A stretch of 6,177 bases of DNA from JAKAVK01 sp964419095 (GTDB taxonomy: Archaea > Micrarchaeota > Micrarchaeia > Micrarchaeales > CABMGC01), in assembly GCA_964419095.1 (NCBI GenBank), contig CAYQOG010000039.1:1-6177 (forward strand), read 5' to 3'. Shown here in pieces: positions 1-5,656 of this stretch; position 1 is the first letter of the stretch, and every line of letters starts with the position of its first letter. A program made the position numbers and the translations under genes. Below the pieces are notes generated by a model, which worked only from the letters and a program-made list of their open reading frames with translations, made no database searches and was not told the DNA's origin.

Positions 1-1
1 G

Positions 2-1660
2 AAGGTCAAAGTACCTATATTCGGTCAGGAAGTCGAGATAAAGGCTGACTCCCGCGTTGACCCAGAAAAGGGCACTGGCATAGTCATGTGCTGCACGTTC
101 GGAGACCTTACGGACATAGAGTGGTACAAGGCCTACAACCTCGAATTGAAGATAATAATCGATGATAGAGGCAAGATGCTTCCAGAATATTTCGGCGGGC
201 TCAAGATAAGGGAAGCAAGGAGCAAGATAATCGAGGATCTGAAGACAAAAGGTTTCATTGTCTCTGAAAAGGAGATAGAGCACAGCGTCAACGTGCACGA
301 GAGATGCGGCACAGAAATAGAATTCCTTGTCAAGAAGCAGTGGTATGTAAAGTATCTCGACCTCAAGGAGAAGTTCATAGCGCTCGGCAACCAGCTTTCA
401 TGGCATCCTGAATACATGCACGTAAGGTACGACAACTGGGTCAACGGGCTGCAGTGGGACTGGTCGATATCACGGCAGAGATACTACGGAATCCCGTTCC
501 CTGTATGGTACTGCAACAAGTGCGGGGAACCAGTCTTCGCAGAAGAGAAAGACCTGCCGGTAAATCCTCTGAAGGACAAGCCAGGCTACAAGTGCTTGAA
601 GTGTGGGTCCGCAGACCTGATTCCGGAGGAAGACATACTCGACACATGGGCAACATCTTCGATGACCCCGTTCATAAACTCGAAATGGAAAGGCGGCGAG
701 GATTACTCAAAGGAGATCTTCCCCATGTCCTTGAGGCCGCAGGCGCACGATATAATCTCGTTTTGGCTTTTCACATCTATTGTAAAGGGATATTTCCATG
801 CAAAGAAGCTTCCTTGGAAGAATGCAATGATATCCGGGCATGCGCTTGATCCACACGGCAAGCCCATGCACAAGTCCGCAGGGAACCTGATAGACCCTAT
901 ACCCCTCCTTGAGAAGTTCGGTGCAGATCCGCTCAGATACTGGGCAAGCCTTTCAAGATTGGGCGACGATGCCTCATTCCAGGAGAAGGACGTGATCACG
1001 GGTACACGCCTGATAAACAAGCTATGGAATGTTGCTAAGTTCGTGGAAAAAGTATCTGAAAAGAAGGCAAAGAAGAACCTTTCAAACGTAATCGATTCAT
1101 GGATACTTTCCAAGGCAATGGCCACCGCGAAGGAGGCAACGCAATATTTTGAGGAGTACAATTATGCCGGAGCGAGAAGGGTTGCCGATGACTTCTTCTG
1201 GTTCTTCAGCGACAATTACCTCGAGTTCATAAAGTACCGCTTCTACAACAACGATGCATCGGCAAGCTATGCCTTGAGGAAGACCTTCCTCATGGTAATC
1301 AAGATGCTGGCACCCTTCATGCCATACGCAACAGAAGAGATATACCAAAGCCTGTATGCTCCCGAAGAGGAGGACAAGTCGATACATCTCTCGGACTGGC
1401 CTAAATACGAAGAGGAAATGTTCGACGAATCTGCCCTCAACAACGGAGACAGGGTTCAGAAGATAGTCGCGGTTGTCAGGCCCTGGAAGCACAACAACGG
1501 GCTGGCATTGAACGGCGAGATGAACGAGCTTGTAATAGAAGGAGACTTGGCCGCAGGAGAGGAGGACATCAAGGGCGCAATGAACATAAAGAAGATATCA
1601 AAAGGGAAAGGAGAGATTGAGGTTCCCGGAACTGACCTGAAAATAAGCCTTAAGAAGTAA
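2..1660 (+). CDS. valS: Valyl-tRNA synthetase, C-terminal 552 residues (5' end outside window)
   Basis: Class Ia aminoacyl-tRNA synthetase that charges tRNA-Val in the cytoplasm and hydrolyses mischarged Thr-tRNA-Val. The frame is open from base 2, so the first ATG at 86 is internal and the N-terminus with the HIGH motif lies upstream. Visible in order: part of the CP1 editing domain (GTGIVMCCTFGD, about residues 22-33 of the fragment); the catalytic-core stretch WDWSISRQRYYGIPFPVWYC; a zinc-ribbon-like insert with Cys-x2-Cys pairs at fragment residues 171/174 and 198/201; the archaeal-type DTWATSSMTP block; the signature loop PMHKS where KMSKS is usual (nt 863-877); and the helical anticodon-binding domain ending in a short lysine-rich tail. 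The long C-terminal coiled coil of bacterial ValRS is absent, as expected in archaea. The family assignment is very secure. The next promoter begins 8 bp after the stop. Confidence 0.97.
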   Translation, partial: KVKVPIFGQEVEIKADSRVDPEKGTGIVMCCTFGDLTDIEWYKAYNLELKIIIDDRGKMLPEYFGGLKIREARSKIIEDLKTKGFIVSEKEIEHSVNVHERCGTEIEFLVKKQWYVKYLDLKEKFIALGNQLSWHPEYMHVRYDNWVNGLQWDWSISRQRYYGIPFPVWYCNKCGEPVFAEEKDLPVNPLKDKPGYKCLKCGSADLIPEEDILDTWATSSMTPFINSKWKGGEDYSKEIFPMSLRPQAHDIISFWLFTSIVKGYFHAKKLPWKNAMISGHALDPHGKPMHKSAGNLIDPIPLLEKFGADPLRYWASLSRLGDDASFQEKDVITGTRLINKLWNVAKFVEKVSEKKAKKNLSNVIDSWILSKAMATAKEATQYFEEYNYAGARRVADDFFWFFSDNYLEFIKYRFYNNDASASYALRKTFLMVIKMLAPFMPYATEEIYQSLYAPEEEDKSIHLSDWPKYEEEMFDESALNNGDRVQKIVAVVRPWKHNNGLALNGEMNELVIEGDLAAGEEDIKGAMNIKKISKGKGEIEVPGTDLKISLKK

Positions 1661-1667
1661 AAATAAG

Positions 1668-1676
1668 CTTTAAATA
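1668..1676 (+). promoter_or_regulatory. TATA box for the uS15-eS1 transcript
   Basis: CTTTAAATA preceded by the purine-rich, BRE-like AAAATAAG, just after the valS stop. An archaeal start site about 25 bp downstream would fall near 1697. That leaves a leader of about 80 nt before uS15, longer than the leaders implied elsewhere in this window. The start would also coincide with the ATG of a 21-codon frame at 1696-1761. Position and consensus are seen; promoter activity is inferred. Confidence 0.6.
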
Positions 1677-1695
1677 CTAATCTGTTGATATAACT

Positions 1696-1761
1696 ATGCA
1701 AATATTGCCCTTCAATAGGAAGTCTGAAGCAATCTCTCTTCTAAAGGCGGCAAATATTTGA
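1696..1761 (+). other. uS15 leader region: 21-codon mini-ORF enclosed by an 8-bp inverted repeat
   Basis: An ATG at 1696 opens a 21-codon frame ending with TGA at 1759-1761, 15 nt before the uS15 start. It sits where transcription from the TATA box at 1668-1676 should begin, so it could be a leaderless mini-gene. I recognise no homology in its product. The same interval is bounded by CAAATATT at 1699-1706 and its exact complement AATATTTG at 1753-1760, which could pair in the RNA; the second copy lies in a 10-bp palindrome, CAAATATTTG (1751-1760). This could be a translated leader, an RNA structure for ribosomal-protein feedback, or chance in AT-rich sequence. Confidence 0.3.
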
Positions 1762-1776
1762 AATCTTCGTGGTATA

Positions 1777-2241
1777 ATGGCAAGAATGCATACGGGCAGA
1801 CATGGCAAATCCAAGTCGAGGAAGCCGGAGGTAGAGTTCGGCTCAATGCCTGACGGTTTCACCGGCACAAAAGAGCAGATCGGCGAGGCAATAGTCGCAT
1901 ATGCAAAGCAGGGCACCCACCAGGCGCTCATAGGACTTAAGCTCAAGCAGGAGCAGAAGCTTCCGTATGTAAAACAGCTCTATGGAAAGAGGCTTGGCGT
2001 AATACTCAAGGAGAAGGGCTATTCGCCGCAGTTCCCTCAAGACTTCTTCGACCTTCTAAAGAGGGCAACCATACTCAGGAGACATCTTGACAAGAACCAC
2101 AACGACGTTCACAACAAGACCAGATTGATAAGAATAGAATCGAAGATCTGGAGGCTTGCAAAGTACTACAAGCGCAGCGGCGCGCTCCCTGGAGACTGGA
2201 AATATGAACCTGCAAAGGTCGCGCTGCTGATAAAGGGATAA
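1777..2241 (+). CDS. rps15: Small-subunit ribosomal protein uS15 (archaeal/eukaryotic type, S13e in eukaryotes)
   Basis: Primary 16S rRNA-binding protein of the 30S platform. The 154-residue length is usual for the archaeal/eukaryotic form and much longer than the bacterial protein of about 89 residues. The N-terminal MARMHTGRHGKSKSRKP is the classic archaeal extension and fixes the start at 1777. The conserved C-terminal helical core follows: LLKRATILRRHLDKN, then IRIESKIWRLAKYYKRSG and the LPGDWKYEP block near residues 136-145. No strong Shine-Dalgarno sequence precedes the ATG, only GTGGT around 1769-1773. The stop lies 4 nt before the eS1 start, so the two genes are almost certainly one operon. 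Family identity is certain; control through the upstream leader is a hypothesis. Confidence 0.97.
   Translation: MARMHTGRHGKSKSRKPEVEFGSMPDGFTGTKEQIGEAIVAYAKQGTHQALIGLKLKQEQKLPYVKQLYGKRLGVILKEKGYSPQFPQDFFDLLKRATILRRHLDKNHNDVHNKTRLIRIESKIWRLAKYYKRSGALPGDWKYEPAKVALLIKG
2234..2239 (+). promoter_or_regulatory. Ribosome-binding site for eS1
   Basis: AGGGAT overlaps the uS15 stop codon and lies 6 nt before the eS1 ATG at 2246. It partly matches the archaeal Shine-Dalgarno consensus GGAGGTGATC. With the 4-nt gap between genes, this suggests translation of eS1 is coupled to uS15. Confidence 0.4.
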
Positions 2242-2245
2242 TCAA

Positions 2246-2809
2246 ATGGCAGTGCAAAAAGCAGTGGAGAAATGGAAGGCGAAGAAGTGGTTCAACATCT
2301 ACGCGCCCGGCATCTTCGGCGATGTGGTCATAGGCGAGATTCCAGGAGCCGACGAGAAAGCGATGATCGGCAGGGTCATGAAGGTCAACATGTCCTGGGT
2401 AACCCACAAGCCTGAGCACTCATTCATAACTATAGCAATGAAGATCATTGATGCCAACGGCGACGTTGCGCATACAAGCCTAGCATCGATGGAGCAGACC
2501 TACAGCTACATACACTCACTGGTCAAGAGGGGCCAGAGCGCGATATACACCAAGGACGACCTCAAGGACAAGAACGGGAAGCCTTTCACGCTCAAGCTGC
2601 TAATAATGACGAGCAACAAGATAGCCACTCCAAAGAAGACTGCCATAAGGAAGGCCATGTCCGACTTCCTGAAGCAGTACGCCGCAAGCATGGATACGGA
2701 GGCATTCGTCAAGACGCTGCTCGACAGCAGGTTCCAGCAGGAAGCGGAAAAGAGCATAAAGAACATAGCCGAGGTAAACAAGCTCGAGCTGAAGAAGATA
2801 GAGATCTGA
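2246..2809 (+). CDS. rps3ae: Small-subunit ribosomal protein eS1 (S3Ae)
   Basis: Archaeal/eukaryotic-specific 30S protein located near the mRNA exit, with no bacterial orthologue of this fold. The 187 residues are slightly shorter than the roughly 200-220 common in archaea; the shortfall is mainly in the basic N-terminal tail. Diagnostic blocks are KKWFNIYAPGIFGDVVIGE (about residues 13-31), the beta-rich centre containing SFITIAMKIIDANGDVAHT, YIHSLVKRGQSAI, and the C-terminal IRKAMSDFLKQYAASMDTEAF helix region (about 134-154, split here by family wording only). It lies 4 nt after uS15 and is presumably translationally coupled to it. The stop at 2807-2809 directly abuts the end of the convergent gene at 2810, so no separate terminator space exists. 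The assignment is secure. Confidence 0.95.
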   Translation: MAVQKAVEKWKAKKWFNIYAPGIFGDVVIGEIPGADEKAMIGRVMKVNMSWVTHKPEHSFITIAMKIIDANGDVAHTSLASMEQTYSYIHSLVKRGQSAIYTKDDLKDKNGKPFTLKLLIMTSNKIATPKKTAIRKAMSDFLKQYAASMDTEAFVKTLLDSRFQQEAEKSIKNIAEVNKLELKKIEI

Positions 2810-3160
2810 TCAGCCGAGTTTCCTCTTCACCGTTTCAGAAAGCACAACTGCGTTGTTGCGCCCAGTGTCCTGCGCCGCGTATACAAGCGTAACATCGCCG
2901 CCTTTTGCAAGCGCGACAAGTTCTTCCAAGGCCTTGTTTCCTTCCAGCTCCGCCTCGTACCTCTTCCTGAACTCCTCCCACTTCTCAGGTTCGTGGTTGA
3001 ACCATAGCCGCAGTTCGTTGCTAGGCGCCACCTCCTTCATCCACTTGTCTATGTGCGCCGTTGATTTTTTCACTCCGCGTGGCCAGAGCCTGTCAACGAG
3101 GATGCGCATGCCGTCGGTCACTTCCACCTTTTCATAAATCCTCTTTATCCCCAGAAGCAT
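2810..3160 (-). CDS. DUF488 family protein, YeaO-like
   Basis: A 116-residue single-domain cytoplasmic protein, complete by comparison with the usual 115-120 residues. Family hallmarks run in order: IKRIYE at residues 5-10, the highly conserved ILVDRLWPRG at 20-29, W40, APSNELRLWFNHEPEKWEEF at 45-64, a Y..EL helix, then VTLVYAAQD at 90-98 and NNAVVL at 102-107. The biochemical function of DUF488 is not settled, so none is assigned. The start at 3160 is chosen because the conserved block begins at residue 5 and GGTG stands 5 nt upstream. A TATA-like CTTTTTAAG on the same strand at 3190-3198 predicts a leader of about 10 nt. The gene converges on eS1 with no intervening base. Sampled base composition resembles the core genes. 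Confidence 0.9.
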   Translation of the reverse strand: MLLGIKRIYEKVEVTDGMRILVDRLWPRGVKKSTAHIDKWMKEVAPSNELRLWFNHEPEKWEEFRKRYEAELEGNKALEELVALAKGGDVTLVYAAQDTGRNNAVVLSETVKRKLG

Positions 3161-3189
3161 CCTTGCACCAATCTAAATAGGACATTAGG

Positions 3190-3198
3190 CTTAAAAAG
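3190..3198 (-). promoter_or_regulatory. TATA box for the DUF488 gene
   Basis: Read on the minus strand this is CTTTTTAAG, preceded by AT-rich sequence. Its centre is about 34 bp upstream of the ATG at 3160, so transcription should start near 3169 and give a very short leader. On the plus strand the same bases (CTTAAAAAG) are also TATA-like. Confidence 0.5.
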
Positions 3199-3279
3199 AT
3201 ATTACTACATATTCTCCTATGCAAAAGGCGTGGCAGGAGAGAGCTGAAGGGCACCACAATAAGCGTGAGCCACTAGTAT

Positions 3280-3314
3280 TTATGTTACATAATAACAAAC
3301 CTATGTTAATAAAC
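3280..3314. repeat. Repeated TATGTTA elements upstream of the nucleotidyltransferase promoter
   Basis: TATGTTA occurs at 3281-3287 and again at 3302-3308, a 21-bp period equal to two DNA helical turns. Both copies are followed by an AATAA(C)AAAC-like tail. The first copy is also half of a perfect inverted repeat, TTATG-TTA-CATAA, at 3280-3292. The elements lie 17-50 bp upstream of the TATA box at 3331-3339, a plausible place for an activator or repressor. Function is inferred from spacing only. Confidence 0.35.
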
Positions 3315-3330
3315 TGGCATAATTCATCAT

Positions 3331-3339
3331 CTTTAAATA
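3331..3339 (+). promoter_or_regulatory. TATA box for the nucleotidyltransferase-like gene
   Basis: CTTTAAATA, the same sequence as the TATA box before uS15. Transcription should start near 3360. This is downstream of the in-frame ATG at 3346, which argues that translation begins at the ATG at 3397 with a leader of about 37 nt. Confidence 0.55.
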
Positions 3340-3396
3340 TCTCGGATGCGTTATCTATATCAAGAAATAACGCTGAGTTTTAGACGGTTAGATCAT

Positions 3397-4194
3397 ATGG
3401 CAACAAGAGCGGTTAGACCTCGTAAAGAACTAAAGCCTGAGGACATGCCTAAAGTGAATGTTCCTCTAAGGGATGTGCATAATGCAGTAGTATTCATGAG
3501 CGTAGCTTTCGATAGCAAAGTAGTAATACTCGGAGGCAGGGCTAACAGCATAATCAATCAAAGAGAAGACAGACTTACGCACGACCTCGACATTGTGATA
3601 AGTAACAAGCCTACAGTCAATCAATACGGGGACCTTCCAACTAAACCTGGCTCTGATGGGGTATATTTTCAGCTCGATAGGGATCCTAGTACAGCAGGCA
3701 GGGTAAAACTTGTATATCATAGCCCTGCAATCGCAACTGTCCTAAAGGACACCAAGTGGGAAAACAAAGGACTGGAGATTGATACATACTACCCTGGATA
3801 CGTTTCTTCAGTAAATGGCTTCGTGCCAAGAGAGGACGTAAACGGCATACCTATAAGTGCCATACTCGCTAGATCAGAGGTATATAGCTTCGGTGAAGGG
3901 ATAAGCTTTGATGTTGTGAGCAGGCCTCAATTTATCATCATGAAATACCAGACATGGCAGACAAGAATGGCAGCAAATGGAGACAAACATGACTACCACG
4001 ATCTGGACGCCACGATTAAGAATTATTACGGTGATCCTGAATCTCTCCAAGAGCTTGTCGCCACAGTTAGAAAGGAGCTTCGCAGGTATATCCCTGACAA
4101 AGAGGAGGAAATTGTCTCAGGGATCCTTAGTACTGTTAGTACCGGAAACTTTAACTCAAGCATTAAAGCTGCAGCAAGAGATCTTACAGCTTAA
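3397..4194 (+). CDS. AbiEii-like nucleotidyltransferase-fold protein
   Basis: A 265-residue protein with the layout of the AbiEii/AbiGii nucleotidyltransferase family, whose members include type IV toxin components. The core signature is intact: LGGRAN at residues 45-50 (helix-turn GG motif), R59-x-T-H-D-L-D with the metal-binding pair D63/D65, and the third acidic strand LEIDTY with D129. A later block, K182 followed by DKHDYHDLDATI at 195-206, matches the family's characteristic K..D..DL segment. I use the ATG at 3397, not the in-frame ATG at 3346, because the TATA box at 3331-3339 places the transcript start between them. Three sampled rows are about 43% GC against 52-55% in flanking genes, suggesting later acquisition. 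No AbiEi-like winged-helix antitoxin is adjacent. It ends 4 nt from the convergent gene. The fold is fairly sure; substrate and role are unknown. Confidence 0.75.
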   Translation: MATRAVRPRKELKPEDMPKVNVPLRDVHNAVVFMSVAFDSKVVILGGRANSIINQREDRLTHDLDIVISNKPTVNQYGDLPTKPGSDGVYFQLDRDPSTAGRVKLVYHSPAIATVLKDTKWENKGLEIDTYYPGYVSSVNGFVPREDVNGIPISAILARSEVYSFGEGISFDVVSRPQFIIMKYQTWQTRMAANGDKHDYHDLDATIKNYYGDPESLQELVATVRKELRRYIPDKEEEIVSGILSTVSTGNFNSSIKAAARDLTA

Positions 4195-4198
4195 TCTG

Positions 4199-4675
4199 CT
4201 ATTTCTGATTTCTGACAATAACGCTTTTTCCCTTTACCAATTCCAGTAGAGTGCTTATGTTCGAAACCCTTCCATTTCTTGTATGTATGCCAAGGTTCGC
4301 TAGCATCACCTCATCCTGCGGGGTAAGCCCATCGATGTATATGCCTTGCTTTGAGAATCTTCCCGATGCGTCCACTATGCCAGCAAGGTAGTTAATCGAG
4401 AATTCCGTGGGTGCCTTGAAGAGCTTGTCCTCACGCGAACGTATCTCCTCAAGCTGCCTTGCTACGCGCGAATGGTAAAAGTATACGAGCCTCCTGCCAT
4501 CTCTCTCCTCCACTAGGATCTTGCTTGGCAGCACCTTGAGCTCCTTGACGGCTATCTCCGCAAACCGCTGCGCTATCTCGCCTATTCCCGTCTCTATTCC
4601 TACTGCATTCTTGTCCAACGCCCTCCTGGTAAGGCCGGCAATGTAGCAGATATTCGGCTTGAGCTTCGCTTTCAT
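4199..4675 (-). CDS. Free-standing, probably catalytically inactive LAGLIDADG-fold protein
   Basis: A 158-residue protein showing two LAGLIDADG-type repeats. The second motif is clear: LAGIVDASG at residues 97-105 (nt 4361-4387), followed by RF as in homing endonucleases. The first, IAGLTRRAL at 12-20, is degenerate but stands at the right distance. It is followed by the helix GIGEIAQRFAEIAVKEL, a PSKI strand, and a GRRLVYFYHS strand typical of the fold. The position normally holding the metal-binding catalytic aspartate is Ser104 in repeat two and Ala19 in repeat one, so nuclease activity is unlikely. The second repeat is compact, about 60 residues. It is not inserted in a host gene or intein and has its own promoter, so it looks domesticated as a nucleic-acid-binding protein. 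It is divergent from the dehydrogenase gene and convergent with the nucleotidyltransferase gene. Function is unknown. Confidence 0.7.
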   Translation of the reverse strand: MKAKLKPNICYIAGLTRRALDKNAVGIETGIGEIAQRFAEIAVKELKVLPSKILVEERDGRRLVYFYHSRVARQLEEIRSREDKLFKAPTEFSINYLAGIVDASGRFSKQGIYIDGLTPQDEVMLANLGIHTRNGRVSNISTLLELVKGKSVIVRNQK

Positions 4676-4710
4676 CTACTAAAACCTATTCATAATAGTC
4701 TGGCGCAAAA

Positions 4711-4718
4711 TTATATAA
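4711..4718. promoter_or_regulatory. Palindromic TATA box shared by two divergent genes
   Basis: TTATATAA is its own reverse complement. It is centred about 35 bp from the plus-strand ATG at 4750 and about 40 bp from the minus-strand ATG at 4675. Start sites about 25 bp out on each side would give leaders of 10-15 nt both ways. The flank GCAAAA on the left is a good BRE for the plus direction; the right flank is GC-rich and a poor BRE for the minus direction, so rightward transcription may dominate. Confidence 0.55.
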
Positions 4719-4749
4719 GGAGCGAGCGAGCATATCCACTGATGATTCT

Positions 4750-5640
4750 ATGCCAAGAGAGATAGGGATAATAGGGGTAGGAGACATGGGCGGCAACATC
4801 GCCCAGAACCTCCATCGCAGCGGCTTTTCGTTGGTACTGTATGACAGGAGCCCCGAGAAAATGGACAGGTTCAAGGGTCAGGAGAGGGTGAGGATGGCAA
4901 AGGACATGCAGGAGTTCGTGCAGATGCAGAAGAAGGGCGATGCGGTTGTCTGGATGATGCTTCCCGGAGGCAAGATAACAAACGGGGTAATCGAAGAGCT
5001 TTCGAAGATTCTGACAAAGAATGACGTAGTCATAGACGCGTCAAATTCCCTTTACATAGACTCGATATCGAATTCGCAGGTATTGGGAAAGAACTCTATA
5101 TTCTATCTTGACGTCGGATTCGGAGGCGGTCCTCCTGACGTTATGAAAGGAGTATCGCTCATGGTGGGAGGCGAGAGGAAGGCGTTTGAGAGGACAGAGG
5201 AGATATTCAAGGTACTCTCGGGCGACAGGACCTATGGGTACGTGGGCAGCAGCGGATCCGGCCAGATAGCGAAGCTGGTGCACAACGTTATATTCTACGC
5301 TGTCAATCCCGCGTATATAGAAGCAACGGAACTGCTCGACGCCATAGTCAAGAACTTCGACGGCCAATTCAATAAGAAAGAGGCGCTCAGACTCTTCGTC
5401 GCAGCGCCTCCGATAAACGGGGAGATGATGGCAGCAATAGAAGAGGTCAATGCTAAAGGCCTCGAGGGCGATGCCTCTGAGCCCAAGGTCTCTGGCACAG
5501 TGCTCTGGGCCGCCGATGAGGCCACGAGGCTGGGCGTGCCAATGCCGATAACAAGGTCGGTGCTTTCAGGCTATGCAAGCATGTCAGAGACGAGCAGGAA
5601 GCTCTACAATGCGGCGAAGAAGATAGTCACGGGACACTGA
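4750..5640 (+). CDS. 6-phosphogluconate dehydrogenase-like oxidoreductase, short form
   Basis: A 296-residue member of the beta-hydroxyacid dehydrogenase superfamily, closest in layout to the short (about 300-residue) 6-phosphogluconate dehydrogenases. The N-terminal Rossmann domain has G9-V-G11-D-M-G14. Asp32 at the end of strand 2 favours NAD over NADP. DASNS (96-100) corresponds to the conserved DGGNS, and the DVG.GG...G..LMVGG block spans 121-141. The catalytic KxxHN is present (K175, H178, N179). However, the residue equivalent to the proton-donating Glu of the HNGIEYG motif is Phe182, and the active-site SGG is GGG (125-127). The C-terminal RLGVPMPI segment matches the family. It could oxidise 6-phosphogluconate or a different hydroxyacid; the substrate cannot be told from sequence. 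The start at 4750 lies 4 residues before the first Rossmann strand and has a TATA box at 4711-4718. Confidence 0.85.
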   Translation: MPREIGIIGVGDMGGNIAQNLHRSGFSLVLYDRSPEKMDRFKGQERVRMAKDMQEFVQMQKKGDAVVWMMLPGGKITNGVIEELSKILTKNDVVIDASNSLYIDSISNSQVLGKNSIFYLDVGFGGGPPDVMKGVSLMVGGERKAFERTEEIFKVLSGDRTYGYVGSSGSGQIAKLVHNVIFYAVNPAYIEATELLDAIVKNFDGQFNKKEALRLFVAAPPINGEMMAAIEEVNAKGLEGDASEPKVSGTVLWAADEATRLGVPMPITRSVLSGYASMSETSRKLYNAAKKIVTGH

Positions 5641-5648
5641 CAGAAAGG

Positions 5649-5656
5649 CTTATAAG
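5649..5656 (+). promoter_or_regulatory. TATA box for the AbrB-PIN operon
   Basis: CTTATAAG with the purine-rich AGAAAGG just upstream as a BRE, 8 bp after the dehydrogenase stop. The predicted start is near 5678, about 8 nt before the ATG at 5686. The toxin-antitoxin pair therefore appears to have its own promoter and an almost leaderless transcript. Confidence 0.55.

Noticed and set aside
454..849. Overlapping 131-codon plus-strand frame inside valS
   Set aside because: It lies wholly within a strongly conserved ValRS frame, and its product is low-complexity, Arg-rich and unlike any family: a shadow of the real gene.
703..1492. Long minus-strand open frames opposite valS
   Set aside because: They mirror the codon bias of the sense gene; no promoter, ribosome-binding site or recognisable domain supports them.
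1768..1795. tRNA-like stretch: GTGGTATAATGGCAAGAATG resembles a tRNA D-arm region
   Set aside because: No acceptor stem, anticodon arm or T-loop (GGTTCRAAT) follows at the right spacing, and the bases encode the start of uS15.
2853..3137. 94-codon plus-strand frame opposite the DUF488 gene
   Set aside because: The minus-strand frame contains every DUF488 hallmark block; the plus-strand product is Ser-rich and unrecognisable.
3230..3257. Possible hairpin between GTGG and CCAC in the DUF488/nucleotidyltransferase gap
   Set aside because: Only four paired bases with a loop of about 20 nt and no T-run; too weak for a terminator or structured RNA.
3346..3396. Longer N-terminus (17 extra residues) for the nucleotidyltransferase-like protein from the ATG at 3346
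   Set aside because: The TATA box at 3331-3339 ends only 6 bp upstream, so this ATG would lie before the transcript start. The ATG at 3397 gives a normal leader.
4741..4750. CTGATGA before the dehydrogenase start as a C/D-box sRNA C box
   Set aside because: No matching D box or terminal stem at a suitable distance, and the site overlaps the promoter and start codon.
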